Of a DNA stretch of 64,000 nucleotides, positions 16,414 to 25,812 are shown one piece after another. The stretch comes from Hyphomonas sp. (lineage in GTDB: Bacteria > Pseudomonadota > Alphaproteobacteria > Caulobacterales > Hyphomonadaceae): positions 124,001-188,000 of the forward strand of contig NZ_JALHLS010000005.1 of assembly GCF_022844445.1 (NCBI RefSeq), in the 5' to 3' direction. The notes beneath the pieces are model-generated. The model saw only the letters and a program-made list of their open reading frames with translations, did no database searches and was not told the DNA's origin. Positions within the stretch are counted from its first letter, which is position 1. Each line of letters opens with the position of its first letter. Position numbers and translations under genes: made by a program.

Positions 16414-17109
16414 GTGAAGCTGCGAAAGGCCCTCACGCGCTATTTCACGTTGCTGGTCCTGCCTTCAGCGCTCGTGATCGGTGTTTTCCTGCGTTTTGCG
16501 CCGCCCCAGCACAACCCCTTCCTGCCGCTCGACCTGAACGACAGGCCGGGCCTCGCCTCCCACTTCAAGATGACCCAGCTGGTGCGCCATCCCTCGGCTT
16601 GTTTCGACGCCCTGGACGCGACGGGCGTGCTCTACACCCTGCTGGAAGACTCCCCGCCCGGAGAGGCCTGCGGAAAGTATGATGCCCTGACACTGGAACG
16701 CTCGCTGACCCCCTATTCGGCCACGCTCAGCATGACCTGTGGCCAGACCGCCTCACTCTACCTCTGGGAGCGCCATATCGCCCGGCCCGCGGCTGTGGAA
16801 ATCTTCGGGTCCCCCATCGCGCGGATCGAGACTTATGGCAGCTTCTCCTGCCGCAACATCGCCGGGACGAGCCGCAAGTCCGAACACGCGCGGGCCAATG
16901 CCATCGACATCTCCGGCTTCCGCCTCGAGGACGGCCGCCTGATCAACGTGAAGACCCATTGGGACAATGGCGGCAAGGAAGGCGCTTTCCTGAAACGCGT
17001 CCACAAGGGGGCCTGCCGCATCTTCTCGGTCACCCTTGGTCCCGACTACGACGCCGCCCATGCCGACCATTTCCATTTCGACATGGGCAACCGGCGCACC
17101 TGTCGTTGA
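16414..17109 (+). CDS. extensin-like C-terminal domain protein
   Basis: The 231-residue protein has an N-terminal membrane anchor or signal (residues 9-25), then the bacterial extensin family domain. Conserved features are CGKYDALTL, FGSPIARIETYGSFSCRN, SEHARANAIDISGF and the C-terminal HADHFHFDMG; the His-x6-Asp and His-x-x-His-x-His pattern suggests a metallopeptidase-like (M15/DD-peptidase related) fold acting on cell wall. I chose the GTG at 16414 because AAGGAAAGG lies immediately upstream. It diverges from parC with an intergenic region rich in TTAA half-sites. Confidence 0.85.
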   Translation: MKLRKALTRYFTLLVLPSALVIGVFLRFAPPQHNPFLPLDLNDRPGLASHFKMTQLVRHPSACFDALDATGVLYTLLEDSPPGEACGKYDALTLERSLTPYSATLSMTCGQTASLYLWERHIARPAAVEIFGSPIARIETYGSFSCRNIAGTSRKSEHARANAIDISGFRLEDGRLINVKTHWDNGGKEGAFLKRVHKGACRIFSVTLGPDYDAAHADHFHFDMGNRRTCR

Positions 17110-17178
17110 ACGGCCCTTGCCGGACGCAGCGTCAGGGCCTCATTGTCCCTCCTGACAACACAAACCGGGAGGACCACC

Positions 17179-17790
17179 ATGAAGCTCATCAATTCTGTAG
17201 GCCCCAATCCGCACGTCGTGCGCATGTTCATGGCCGAGCGCGGCATCACCCTACCGCTCGAAGACATCGACATCCTGAAGGGCAAGAACCGCGAGGGCGA
17301 TTACCTGAAGACCAATCCCGCCGGCCAGTCGCCGGCGCTGGTGCTGGATAACGGCTCGGTCGTCACCGAAATCACCGCCATCTGCGAATACCTCGACGAG
17401 AAATTCCCGGGCGACAGCCTGATCGGCAAGACTGCCGAAGAGCGCGCCCAGACGCGCCGCTGGACCCGCTGGGTCGATCTCAATATCGTCGAACCGCTCG
17501 CCTCGGGCTTTCGCTATTCCGAGGGCCTGCCGATGTTCCAGGCGCGCATGCGCTGCCTGCCGGAAGCGGCCCCGGGCCTGAAGGCCAAGGCGCAGGACGG
17601 CCTCGCTTTCATGGACGCGCAGCTCGCGAGCCGCACCTTCGTCGCCGGCGAAAAGTTCTCACTCGCCGATGTGCTGCTGTTCTGCTTCCTCGCCTTCGGC
17701 GGCGCCGTAGGCCAGCCGCTGAACCCGGAGCTGAAAAACATCGGTCGCTGGTTCGCGGCCGTCGGCGCGCGCGCGAGCGTGAAGGCCTAG
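17179..17790 (+). CDS. glutathione S-transferase family protein
   Basis: The 203-residue protein has the thioredoxin-like GST N-terminal domain (MKLINSVGPNPHVVRMFMAERGI) with NPAGQSPALVLDNGSVVTEITAICEYLDEKFP, including the glutathione-binding cis-Pro/Ser region, and the all-helical C-terminal domain with FSLADVLLFCFLAFG. A GGGAGGA ribosome site supports the ATG at 17179. It may conjugate or reduce electrophiles in the cytoplasm; substrate unknown. Its stop codon overlaps the recO stop on the opposite strand. Confidence 0.92.
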   Translation: MKLINSVGPNPHVVRMFMAERGITLPLEDIDILKGKNREGDYLKTNPAGQSPALVLDNGSVVTEITAICEYLDEKFPGDSLIGKTAEERAQTRRWTRWVDLNIVEPLASGFRYSEGLPMFQARMRCLPEAAPGLKAKAQDGLAFMDAQLASRTFVAGEKFSLADVLLFCFLAFGGAVGQPLNPELKNIGRWFAAVGARASVKA

Positions 17791-18518
17791 GGCTTCGTCA
17801 GCAGGCGGAGAACCAGGCGCTCCCGCTCCGGCGGCACGCCCCGGTGCACGGCGGCGAACAGGCGGTTCTCCAGGAAGTGACCGGTCAGCTTCAGCCCGGC
17901 GGCAATGTCGCCGGGCTTCACTGCCGCCGCAGGCCGCATGAGGAAATCCGGCAGGGCCAGGAGCCGGTCGAGGTATTGCTCGGCTTCCGACCCGCGCACA
18001 GCGCGCCCGGTCTTCGGCGAGACGTGCGTCAGCCCGTCATTGGCGCCGGATATCGCGCATTCCTCAAGGTCCAGCCCGAAGCCCAGCGCTGAAAGCAATC
18101 CCAACTCCCAGCGCACATACAGCGCCGGCCAGATGTCCCCGTTACCGAGTTCGTCGAGCAGCACCATCGTTGCCTCATAGAGGTTCGATCCAGCGGCATC
18201 GCCCTCGTTCATGCTGGCGCGGAGCATCGCCGTGATCGCGGAAACCGCCGCCAGCGCCGCCGGATCATCCAGCAGGCGCGAGGCGCGCTCCTTGCGCGGC
18301 TCTGCCATGTCAAACCGGCCCAGCTGGTCATCCAGCCGCCCCGACCAGGACAGCGCCACCGTATTTCCGGAATCGTAGTGCGCCCGCCGCTTTCGGGAGG
18401 CGCCGCCATAGACGAGGCCGGACCGGCGGCCCCGGGTTGCCGTGAGAACATCAAGGATGAGGCCGCCTTCGCCGAAGCGGCGCCCACCAAGGATTATTCC
18501 GTCATCGGACCAGTTCAT
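17787..18518 (-). CDS. recO: DNA repair protein RecO
   Basis: RecO acts in the RecFOR pathway, loading RecA onto SSB-coated single-stranded DNA. The 243-residue protein has the N-terminal OB fold (WSDDGIILGGRRFGEGGLILDVLTATRGRRSGLVYGGASRKRRA) and a helical C-terminal domain with LYVRWELGLLSALGFGLDL. The zinc-finger cysteines of some RecO proteins are reduced here to a single Cys (EECAISG), as in many alphaproteobacteria. Its ATG overlaps the era stop by four bases, placing it last in the core operon. Confidence 0.93.
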   Translation of the reverse strand: MNWSDDGIILGGRRFGEGGLILDVLTATRGRRSGLVYGGASRKRRAHYDSGNTVALSWSGRLDDQLGRFDMAEPRKERASRLLDDPAALAAVSAITAMLRASMNEGDAAGSNLYEATMVLLDELGNGDIWPALYVRWELGLLSALGFGLDLEECAISGANDGLTHVSPKTGRAVRGSEAEQYLDRLLALPDFLMRPAAAVKPGDIAAGLKLTGHFLENRLFAAVHRGVPPERERLVLRLLTKP

Positions 18519-19462
18519 ACATCAAATTCGAGGCCGAAACCGGAGTAGTTCTCGCGCTTCTCCTGCCACCGCTCGTCCACCTTGACGAACAGGAACAGAT
18601 GCACCGGCCGTTGCAGCATTTCCGTCAGTTCAATTCGGGCCTGCCGGCCGATTTCCTTGATCAGTGCGCCGCCCTTGCCCAGAACCATCGCCTTGTGGCC
18701 CTCGCGCCCCACAATGATGACCTGCTGTACACGAACTGACCCATCCTTGCGTTCCTCCCAGCTCTCGGTCTCAACCGTCAGCTGGTAGGGTAGCTCCTGA
18801 TGCAGGCGCAGCATCAGCTTTTCGCGCGTCACTTCCGCCGCCAGCACACGCATCGGCAGGTCGGCAATCTGGTCCGGCGGGTAGAGCGCTTCGCTCTCCG
18901 GCATGCGCGACGCGATTGCGGCGGCCAGTTTGTCAACCCCGTCGCCCTTCTCGGCGGAGATCATAAAGATCTCCTCGTAGACACCCTCGGCGCTGAGTTT
19001 CGCCATGATCGGCAGCACACGATCATGCGGGAAGAGGTCGATTTTGTTTAACGCCAGAATCGCGTGCTTGCCGGCATCCTTCAACTGGCTGATGACCCGC
19101 TGATCGTCCTCGATTGAGTGGCGCTGCGCGCCGGTCGTGTGGCCCTCGTGCTCAGCCACCCAGGCCGAGGCATCGATCAGGTGCACGATCGCATCAGCAT
19201 CATCCGCTCCGCCCCACGCCGCTTTCACCATCGCGCGGTCCAGCCGGCGTTTGGCGACAAAAATGCCGGGCGTATCGACGATTACCACCTGCGCCGCGCC
19301 GACCTGCGCCACGCCGCGCACCGGAAAGCGCGTCGTCTGCACCTTGTGCGTGACGATGGCCACCTTCTGCCCGACGAGCCGGTTGGTCAGCGTCGACTTG
19401 CCAGCATTCGGCGCGCCGATGATAGCGCAGAAGCCTGCATGAGTTACGGCCTGTTCGCTCAT
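18515..19462 (-). CDS. era: GTPase Era
   Basis: Era is an essential GTPase that binds the 3' end of 16S rRNA during 30S maturation. The 315-residue sequence has G1 GAPNAGKSTL, G3 DTPG, G4 NKID and G5 SAEKGDGV, followed by the C-terminal KH domain with VGREGHKAMVLGKGGALIKEIGRQARIEL. It is coupled by 4-base start/stop overlaps to rnc upstream and recO downstream, the usual alphaproteobacterial order. Confidence 0.97.
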   Translation of the reverse strand: MSEQAVTHAGFCAIIGAPNAGKSTLTNRLVGQKVAIVTHKVQTTRFPVRGVAQVGAAQVVIVDTPGIFVAKRRLDRAMVKAAWGGADDADAIVHLIDASAWVAEHEGHTTGAQRHSIEDDQRVISQLKDAGKHAILALNKIDLFPHDRVLPIMAKLSAEGVYEEIFMISAEKGDGVDKLAAAIASRMPESEALYPPDQIADLPMRVLAAEVTREKLMLRLHQELPYQLTVETESWEERKDGSVRVQQVIIVGREGHKAMVLGKGGALIKEIGRQARIELTEMLQRPVHLFLFVKVDERWQEKRENYSGFGLEFDV

Positions 19463-20214
19463 GTATTCCCTTTCAGTTGTTCCAGCATGCGCGCCGCAGC
19501 TTGCCGCTCGGCGTCGCGCTTGGAGGGGCCCGTTGCGGCGGCCGTCCCGTTCTGCGCGATGCGCACTTCAACCTGGTATTCCGGTGCATGATCCGGGCCG
19601 GAGCGGCCGGTGACGACATATTCCGGGAGCGGATGACCCTGCCCCTGCGCCCATTCCTGCAGCAGAGTCTTCGGATCCTTCATTTCGGCCGGCCCGCTGT
19701 TGAACTGCGGGGCCCAGCCTTTCTCGACAAACTTACGCGCTGCTGCAAGGCCGCCGTCGACGTAAATCGCTGCGATCACCGCCTCGCAGGCATCTCCCAG
19801 TGTCGATTCCCGCTCGCGCCCGCCGCTTGCCACTTCGCTGTCTGAAAGCAGCAGGAAGGCGCCGAGCCCAAGATGCCGGAAAGCCTCCGCACACGCACCT
19901 TTTTTCACAAGCCGGTTAAGCCGCGGCGCCAGATCGCCTTCGGTCTCGTTGCGGCGCCGGTCGATCAGGCGCTCGGCGATCAACAGGTTCAGCACCCTAT
20001 CGCCGAGGAATTCCAGCCGTTGGTTCGCATGATGCAGCGACTCCGCCGCGCTCACCGCGCTCGGATGCGTCAGCGCCGTAAGCAGAAGCGCCTTGTCCTT
20101 GAACCGGTGGCCGCAGGCCGTCTCGGCCGCGAGAACGGCGGCCTCGCTGAGGCCCGGCCGGACGGCCTTGGCCGCAGCGCGTTGGCGCGTACGCTTGGGG
20201 CGAGCCTGGTTCAT
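19459..20214 (-). CDS. rnc: ribonuclease III
   Basis: RNase III cleaves double-stranded RNA in rRNA processing and regulation. The 251-residue protein has the catalytic signature [11 protein letters not shown] and the second acidic cluster [17 protein letters not shown], then a double-stranded RNA-binding domain with [22 protein letters not shown] and [16 protein letters not shown]. The ATG at 20214 overlaps the acpS stop (ATGA), so I prefer it to the longer open frame. The basic N-terminal extension ([13 protein letters not shown]) is unusual but modest. lepB, normally just upstream, is missing. Confidence 0.95.
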   Translation of the reverse strand: MNQARPKRTRQRAAAKAVRPGLSEAAVLAAETACGHRFKDKALLLTALTHPSAVSAAESLHHANQRLEFLGDRVLNLLIAERLIDRRRNETEGDLAPRLNRLVKKGACAEAFRHLGLGAFLLLSDSEVASGGRERESTLGDACEAVIAAIYVDGGLAAARKFVEKGWAPQFNSGPAEMKDPKTLLQEWAQGQGHPLPEYVVTGRSGPDHAPEYQVEVRIAQNGTAAATGPSKRDAERQAAARMLEQLKGNT

Positions 20215-20621
20215 GGCGCTGCCAATGGGATGGCTTCGATGATCACCTGAGCTTCTGCCCACGGATGATCGTCTGTCAGTGTCAGGTGCACCACCGCACG
20301 GTGTCCCGGGGGCGTCAGCTTCGCGAGCCGCGCCGCCGCCCCGCCCGTAAGCTCGAAGCCCGGCTTGCCTGATGGCAGGTTGACCACGCCCAGGTGCTGC
20401 CAATGCACGCCTCCGCGCGGCACGCCGGTTCCGAGCGCCTTGGCGCAGGCCTCCTTCGCCGCAAACCGCTTCGCATAGGTTTCCGCTACACGCCGCCGGC
20501 CGCGCGCCTTCGCAATCTCGTATGGCGTAAAAACGCGCGTCTCGAACCGTTCTCCAAAACGGTCAAGCGAGCGCTGGATGCGCTCGATATTGCAGAGATC
20601 GTTGCCGATGCCGATGATCAT
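20211..20621 (-). CDS. acpS: holo-[acyl-carrier-protein] synthase
   Basis: AcpS attaches 4'-phosphopantetheine to acyl carrier protein. The 136-residue protein starts [15 protein letters not shown], with the metal-binding Asp in GNDL, and contains the second signature [14 protein letters not shown] with its Lys-Glu pair. It overlaps pdxJ upstream and rnc downstream by four bases each, so all are translationally coupled. Confidence 0.95.
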   Translation of the reverse strand: MIIGIGNDLCNIERIQRSLDRFGERFETRVFTPYEIAKARGRRRVAETYAKRFAAKEACAKALGTGVPRGGVHWQHLGVVNLPSGKPGFELTGGAAARLAKLTPPGHRAVVHLTLTDDHPWAEAQVIIEAIPLAAP

Positions 20622-21376
20622 GCCGCCGCAACAGCCCCGCGCGCGATGTCCATGCGGCGACGCATTTCGCGGATTGCTGCGTCGAGCCCGATGAAGATCG
20701 CTTCGCCGATCAGGAAGTGGCCAATGTTCAGCTCGGCCAGTTCGGAGATCGCCGCGACCGGTCCGACATTGTCAAAGGTCAGCCCGTGCCCGGCATGCGG
20801 CTCAATGCCCCGGCGGCGCGCATCGGCTGCCGCAAACTTCAGCCGCTCCAGCTCGGGCGCCGCGGCCTCAGCCCCGCCGTCCAGCCACAGTTCCGCATAC
20901 TTTCCAGTGTGAAGTTCCACGACCGGCGCGCCGAGCACTTCCGCCACCGCGATCTGAACCGGATCCGGCTCAATGAACAGCGACACGCGCGCGCCCGCGC
21001 GGCGCAGCGTCTCGACCATCGGCGCGATCCGGTTGTGCATGCCGGCGACATCAAGCCCACCTTCGGTCGTACGCTCCTCGCGCCGCTCCGGCACGAGACA
21101 GGCCGCATGCGGACGAAACGCCGTTGCAATCGCCTCCATCTCGTCGGTGACCGCCATTTCCAGATTGATCGGCAGGCGCGTCGCGCGGCGAATGGCTTCA
21201 AGGTCGCCGTCGCGGATGTGGCGGCGGTCTTCACGCAAGTGGATGGTAATGCCGTCGGCGCCCGCGGCTTCAGCGATCTGCGCTGCGCGCACGGGATCCG
21301 GATGCGGCCCGCCGCGCGCGTTGCGAATTGTGGCAACGTGGTCGATGTTGACCCCGAGGCGCAGGAAGCCCGCCAT
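20618..21376 (-). CDS. pdxJ: pyridoxine 5'-phosphate synthase
   Basis: PdxJ condenses 1-deoxyxylulose-5-phosphate with 3-amino-2-oxopropyl phosphate to form pyridoxine 5'-phosphate. The 252-residue TIM barrel shows [50 protein letters not shown] and the glycine-rich phosphate loop [11 protein letters not shown]. It abuts pyrE and overlaps acpS, as in most alphaproteobacteria. Confidence 0.96.
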   Translation of the reverse strand: MAGFLRLGVNIDHVATIRNARGGPHPDPVRAAQIAEAAGADGITIHLREDRRHIRDGDLEAIRRATRLPINLEMAVTDEMEAIATAFRPHAACLVPERREERTTEGGLDVAGMHNRIAPMVETLRRAGARVSLFIEPDPVQIAVAEVLGAPVVELHTGKYAELWLDGGAEAAAPELERLKFAAADARRRGIEPHAGHGLTFDNVGPVAAISELAELNIGHFLIGEAIFIGLDAAIREMRRRMDIARGAVAAA

Positions 21377-21957
21377 CAGGCAAGCCCCCGCGAGCCGGGC
21401 TTCACCGCCGGCATCGCGGCCAGCTCGGGCGGCAGCGCATCGGCTGAATAGTCCGGGAAGTTCACCTGAGCGAGTGAGACCAGCTCGCAGCCGACATCGG
21501 CGCGCCCGCCGGAGCGGTCGATGATGCAGGCCCCGCCCACAACCCTGCCCGGCAACTTGTCGAGCGCCTCAACCGTCTCGCGGAACGAGAGGCCGGTCGT
21601 CACGATATCTTCGGCAATAAGTACACGGTCATTCTCACCGATAGAAAAGCCGCGGCGGAATTCCAGCTTACCGTCCACGCGCTCGGCAAAGATCGCCCGC
21701 GCGCCGAGATGGCGGGCAATCTCATAGCCGGGAATGATCCCGCCGACGGCGGGGCCTGCGACGACGTCGATCTTCCCGAACTTCGCCGTCAGCTTCTGTG
21801 CCAGCGCCTTGCAGAGTTTCTCCGAAAGGTCAGGGCGCGAAAAGACCAGCGCCTTCTGCAGGAAGACCGGGCTGCGGCGCCCCGAAGAGAGGATGAAATG
21901 CCCCTCCATCAGCGCGCCGGCATCGCGGAACACGTCGAGTACCTGATCACTGTTCAT
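21376..21957 (-). CDS. pyrE: orotate phosphoribosyltransferase
   Basis: PyrE makes orotidine monophosphate from orotate and PRPP. The 193-residue protein has the opening [50 protein letters not shown] and the PRPP-binding [17 protein letters not shown]. The ATG at 21957 (MNSDQV) overlaps the end of the rsh gene by 11 bases and fits the family; the frame remains open further upstream but without conservation. Its stop codon shares bases with the pdxJ start. Confidence 0.95.
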   Translation of the reverse strand: MNSDQVLDVFRDAGALMEGHFILSSGRRSPVFLQKALVFSRPDLSEKLCKALAQKLTAKFGKIDVVAGPAVGGIIPGYEIARHLGARAIFAERVDGKLEFRRGFSIGENDRVLIAEDIVTTGLSFRETVEALDKLPGRVVGGACIIDRSGGRADVGCELVSLAQVNFPDYSADALPPELAAMPAVKPGSRGLA

Positions 21958-24214
21958 CCTGGCTCTCCTGGTCGCGCACGGCGCGGTCGACAACGGCCAG
22001 CGAGCGCAGGGCCGCCAGAATCTGGGTCAGGCGTTTCAGGTCTTCCACTTCAATATCCATCAGCAATTCAATGAAATCGGGTTGGCGCGTGCCGGTCGAG
22101 ATGCCAACGATGTTTCCGTTCGACTCCGCTACGGCGGAGCAGAGCTTGGCGAGCACGCCTTTCTGGTTGGACGCATTGATCCGTATACGCGCAGTTGCCA
22201 CTGCGCCGGTCTTCGCAAGTTCGGTCCATTTCAGGTCGCGCCACAGTTCCGGCCGGTCGTCATACTCGGCAAGGCGCGGGCAGCTGGAAATGTGCACCAC
22301 GAGCCCCTTGTTGGGCACCTGGACGCCGATGATACGGTCGCCCGGCAGCGGTCGGCAGCACTGGCCGAGATGCAGCGTCACGCCAGGCATCAGATCCTTG
22401 CCTTCTACGAACAGCGGCGCATGGCGGCTGTCGATCGGCGTCTTGTCGGCATCGTCCGTGCGCTCGGCGGCATAGCCCGGGAACGCGGCATTCACTACCG
22501 CCGACGTCTGCAGCTTGCCCCGGCCCACATCCTCTCTCAGGTCATCGATCGAGGAAATGCCGATCTTGTTGGCGACGTCGATCAGCATAACGTCCACAGG
22601 TTCGGCGCCTGCGCGGCGCAGCGCCTGGTTGATCAGGCCCTCGCCAAGCCGGCGAAACTCGGCCGCTTCCCGGTCGCGCTCCAGCTTGCGCTGCTTGGAT
22701 TTCGCCCGGCCGGTATAGGTCATCGCCTCCCAGCCGATCACCGGCGCCGGCGCCCGCCCACGGATGATGTCCACCACATCTCCATTCTTCAGCGGCCGGC
22801 GCATGGATTTTTCCTCGCCGTTGATTCGTGCACCGGTGGTCGTGTCACCCACGGCCGAGTGAACGGCATAGGCAAAGTCCAGGGGCATGGCGCCTGCTGG
22901 CAGAATGATCAGCTTGCCCTTCGGTGTGAAGGTGAACACATGCTCCCGGTACATCTCGAGCTTGGCATGCTCGAGAAACTCACCCGGCTCGGCTCCATCG
23001 CGCAAGAGTTCGGCAAAGGCCTTCAGGTTAGCTTCCGGGTCAAGACCGGCCGCGCGCGCGGAGTCCACGTCAAAGCCATAGGCACGGTTCTTGTACCCCC
23101 AGTGCGCCGCCACGCCGTATTCAGCCGTTCGGTCCATCGCCTCGGTCCGGATCTGCAACTCGACGCGGCGGTTGCCGCTGGCGCGTACGGTTGTGTGCAG
23201 GCTCGCATAGCCGTTCGGCTTCGGCACCGAGATGAAATCCCGGAACCGGTCCGGAATGCATGACCAGTGCGTATGGATTGCACCGAGTACGGAATAACAG
23301 TCCGGCACATTGTCCAGGATCACGCGGAAAGCGAACAGGTCCGCAACGTCACGGAAGGAGATCGACTTGCGCTCCAGTTTGCGCCACAGCGAATAGGGCT
23401 GCTTGCGCCGGCCCTTGAGACGGTAGCGGATGCCGGTGGCGTCGAGCAGCTTGGTGAGGTCGTCGCGGATCCGGTCGAGGTCGCCGCGGTTCTCGCGGTC
23501 GAGTTCTTCCAGCCTGAAGAGGATCGCACGGCGCGCTTCTGGGTTCAGTTCCTGGAAAGCGAGATCGTCCATTCGCGCGGCCACGTCATAGAGGCCCACG
23601 CGGCGCGCCAGTGGCGCATAGATGTCCATCGTCTCGCGCGCCGTCCGCTGCCGGCTTTCCGGCTTCTTGCGGTGGTGCAGCGTCTCCATGTTGTGCAGCC
23701 GGTCGGCGAGCTTCACCAGCAGCACGCGGATATCGCTCGTCATCGCAAGGATGAACTTCTGGAAGTTCTCCGCCTGCGCCGCTTCCTTGGAGGTAAACTC
23801 CAGCTTGTCGAGCTTGGTCACGCCGTCGACCAGCTCCGCCACATCCGCGCCGAAGCGCACCTCGATGTCGCCGATGTCGATGTCTGTATCTTCCACTACG
23901 TCGTGCAGCAGCCCTGCAACGATCGTCACCTCGTCGAGGCGCACATCCGCCAGCAGGTTTGCGACGCGGATCGGGTGGGAATAATAAACTTCGCCGGAAT
24001 CGCGCATCTGCTCGCCGTGATGCTTCTTGGCGAAGTCATAGGCCCGGCCGAGCAGCTCGGAGCGCACGCGCGGGTGATAGGCCCGCACCTTGGCAATCAG
24101 CTCTTCGCGGGTAGGAACCGGCGGCAGCGCTCCGGCGCCATCCGGCGCAGCGGTCGTCTTGCCAGCGTTTGCGCCAGCCCCTTTTTCCGGACCGGAAAGG
24201 GCGCTGCCGTCCAT
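21947..24214 (-). CDS. rsh: bifunctional (p)ppGpp synthetase/hydrolase (RelA/SpoT, Rsh)
   Basis: The 755-residue enzyme makes and degrades the alarmone (p)ppGpp. Domains in order are an HD hydrolase (about 50-200; [33 protein letters not shown]), a synthetase (about 250-370; [13 protein letters not shown]), TGS (about 410-470; [23 protein letters not shown]), a conserved Cys region ([13 protein letters not shown]) and a C-terminal ACT domain. Both active sites look intact. As usual in alphaproteobacteria it appears to be the sole long RSH and is located just after rpoZ. It is preceded by a short Pro/Ala-rich leader of about 35 residues. Confidence 0.96.
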   Translation of the reverse strand: MDGSALSGPEKGAGANAGKTTAAPDGAGALPPVPTREELIAKVRAYHPRVRSELLGRAYDFAKKHHGEQMRDSGEVYYSHPIRVANLLADVRLDEVTIVAGLLHDVVEDTDIDIGDIEVRFGADVAELVDGVTKLDKLEFTSKEAAQAENFQKFILAMTSDIRVLLVKLADRLHNMETLHHRKKPESRQRTARETMDIYAPLARRVGLYDVAARMDDLAFQELNPEARRAILFRLEELDRENRGDLDRIRDDLTKLLDATGIRYRLKGRRKQPYSLWRKLERKSISFRDVADLFAFRVILDNVPDCYSVLGAIHTHWSCIPDRFRDFISVPKPNGYASLHTTVRASGNRRVELQIRTEAMDRTAEYGVAAHWGYKNRAYGFDVDSARAAGLDPEANLKAFAELLRDGAEPGEFLEHAKLEMYREHVFTFTPKGKLIILPAGAMPLDFAYAVHSAVGDTTTGARINGEEKSMRRPLKNGDVVDIIRGRAPAPVIGWEAMTYTGRAKSKQRKLERDREAAEFRRLGEGLINQALRRAGAEPVDVMLIDVANKIGISSIDDLREDVGRGKLQTSAVVNAAFPGYAAERTDDADKTPIDSRHAPLFVEGKDLMPGVTLHLGQCCRPLPGDRIIGVQVPNKGLVVHISSCPRLAEYDDRPELWRDLKWTELAKTGAVATARIRINASNQKGVLAKLCSAVAESNGNIVGISTGTRQPDFIELLMDIEVEDLKRLTQILAALRSLAVVDRAVRDQESQDEQ

Positions 24215-24222
24215 TTGCTCTC

Positions 24223-24573
24223 CTAGAGGCGGTCGTCGCGCCCGGATTCGATTTCAGCCTGGTAGGCACGCAGCACGTCGTCCTCGGTGGCGGCCGGAGC
24301 AGCCATGAGAGCCTGGCGGTCGGCTTCGCGCTCGTTCTCTTCGCCCGGACGGATGTCCTGCAGGTTCGAGATCAGCGCTTCCTTGACCACTTTCAGGTCG
24401 ATCGAGGAGTCGGCGATCTCGCGCAGCGACACGACCGGATCCTTGTCATTGTCCCGGTCGACGGTCAGCGGCGAGCCTTCGCGGATCATCCGCGCACGGT
24501 GGCCGGCGAGCAGGACGAGCTCGAACCGGTTGGGGACTTTCTGGATGCAGTCTTCGACAGTAACGCGGGCCAT
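24223..24573 (-). CDS. rpoZ: DNA-directed RNA polymerase omega subunit
   Basis: Omega assists RNA polymerase assembly and forms a ppGpp site with beta-prime. The 116-residue protein begins [28 protein letters not shown], the family signature, and includes [14 protein letters not shown]. The ATG at 24573 is preceded by AGGAG; the open frame beyond it is spurious. It is the first gene of the cluster with rsh eight bases downstream, the typical pairing of an alarmone target with its synthetase. Confidence 0.95.
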   Translation of the reverse strand: MARVTVEDCIQKVPNRFELVLLAGHRARMIREGSPLTVDRDNDKDPVVSLREIADSSIDLKVVKEALISNLQDIRPGEENEREADRQALMAAPAATEDDVLRAYQAEIESGRDDRL

Positions 24574-24591
24574 TTCGGGAAAATCTCCTGA

Positions 24592-24729
24592 GAACCGCCC
24601 TTTATATGCGCTGCAACACATCGCGGCAACCCAATCCTTGCAGGGTTCCGCTAGGACAGGTAAGCGATGTGAATACACGTTTCCGGGCAATTTATTGGCC
24701 CCTCCTATTTGAAGAAAAGGGTATTGCCA
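24592..24729. promoter_or_regulatory. divergent promoter region of rpoZ cluster and NYN gene
   Basis: This 138-base gap separates two divergently oriented transcription units and must contain the promoters of both the minus-strand rpoZ-to-recO cluster and the NYN-domain gene. It is locally AT-richer (for example GGCAATTTATTGGCC at 24689-24703). No operator could be assigned confidently. Confidence 0.5.
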
Positions 24730-25299
24730 ATGGCCTTCTACAAGGATGAGCGCCTGGCCCTGTTCATCGACGGCGCCAATCTCTACTCGGCCGCCCGCGC
24801 GGTCGGCCTGGAGATCGATTTCCGCAAGCTCCTCAAGGAGTTCCAGAACCGAGGGCGCTTGATCCGCGCCAACTACTATACGGCCCTCGTCGAGAACGAC
24901 GACTACAGCCCGATCCGCCCGCTGGTCGACTGGCTGGCCTATAACGGCTTCAACGTGGTCAAGAAGCCGGCCCGGGAGTTCGTCGACCGCGATGGACGCA
25001 AGCGGGTGCGGGGCAACATGGATGTGGAGCTGGCCGTCGACATGCTGGAAGCCGCCGGCTGGGCCGATCACATCGTCCTGTTCAGCGGCAATGGCGACTT
25101 CCGCCGCCTCGTCGAGTCCGTGAAGGCAAAGGGTGTCCGGGTTTCAGTCGTCTCCACCATGAACGCCACCCCCCCGATGATCGCCGACGACCTGCGCCGC
25201 GAGGCGGATACGTTCATCGAGCTCGTAGACCTCGGCGAACTGATCGCCCGCCCCCGCCGCGAAACCGGCGACGCGCCGCAGGATGACGACGAGGACTGA
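24730..25299 (+). CDS. NYN domain ribonuclease-like protein (LabA/DUF88 family)
   Basis: The 189-residue protein is a PIN-like NYN domain. Expected acidic catalytic residues are visible: [13 protein letters not shown] (Asp at ~14), [16 protein letters not shown] and [15 protein letters not shown], with the C-terminal [19 protein letters not shown]. The family includes LabA and predicted RNases that process RNA. The tail is acidic (DAPQDDDED). The ATG at 24730 follows AAGGG and matches family N-termini. It is convergently or divergently isolated, starting the plus strand next to rpoZ, an arrangement seen in other alphaproteobacteria. Confidence 0.9.
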   Translation: MAFYKDERLALFIDGANLYSAARAVGLEIDFRKLLKEFQNRGRLIRANYYTALVENDDYSPIRPLVDWLAYNGFNVVKKPAREFVDRDGRKRVRGNMDVELAVDMLEAAGWADHIVLFSGNGDFRRLVESVKAKGVRVSVVSTMNATPPMIADDLRREADTFIELVDLGELIARPRRETGDAPQDDDED

Positions 25300-25744
25300 G
25301 CCGGGGAGCGCCGCCGGCGTGAATTGGCGCGAAGGCGAGATCGACCTGGTCACTGACAACCTCACCTGCAAGGCGACCGAAGGCGTGTGGCGGAGGTTCC
25401 CACGCCGGCTTGTGGTCGGTCCAACTCTGGCTTTCGCTGATGTCCATCCAGCCGTTTTGCGCGCGTTCCTCGTCGCGCTCTGACATCCGTCAGTCACCTT
25501 GCCTTCGGGCAGCCGGGATGAGCACACAGCCGAGGCGCAGGTCTTGCGCTCCCATCACAACCACGCACCCGGCAATTATATCGAAGCAACGGCGATCGCC
25601 TTGCGGGCGACGGTCAGGCCTGACGAGATCGATCCCGTGCTCGCCGCCCCTGGGCCGCACATCCAGGCTTTCTGCCATATTGGCCCGGCGCGCCTTGGCC
25701 CCGTCGACTTTCCCTGAACTGCGTATTGCCCGCGCGCGTCGGAG
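25300..25744. other. intergenic stretch with only doubtful small ORFs
   Basis: Two short frames compete here: a plus-strand GTG frame at 25319-25483 (54 codons, VNWREGEIDLVTDNLTC...) preceded by GGGGAG, and a minus-strand frame starting 25486 (MSERDEERAQNGWMDISES...) that runs into the NYN gene. A third minus-strand frame spans 25490-25678. None resembles a family I know and codon positions do not clearly favour one. A TATAAT hexamer occurs on the minus strand near 25576-25581 without a good -35 box. Confidence 0.3.
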
Positions 25745-25747
25745 TCC

Positions 25748-25776
25748 AAAAACAAAACCCCTGCCGAAGCAGGGGT
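25748..25776 (-). terminator. Rho-independent terminator of the LpxR-like gene
   Basis: An 8-bp perfect stem (ACCCCTGC / GCAGGGGT) with a CGAA tetraloop at 25757-25776 is followed, in minus-strand direction, by a T-rich run (TTTTGTTTTT). It lies 37 bases past the stop codon of the gene at 25813 and is a textbook intrinsic terminator. Confidence 0.85.
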
Positions 25777-25812
25777 AGAGGAGTCAATCGCAATGGGTTC
25801 GGCAACGTAGCA

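Noticed and set aside
25576-25581. TATAAT on the minus strand as a promoter
   Set aside because: No acceptable -35 element lies 16-18 bases upstream and no supported gene follows.
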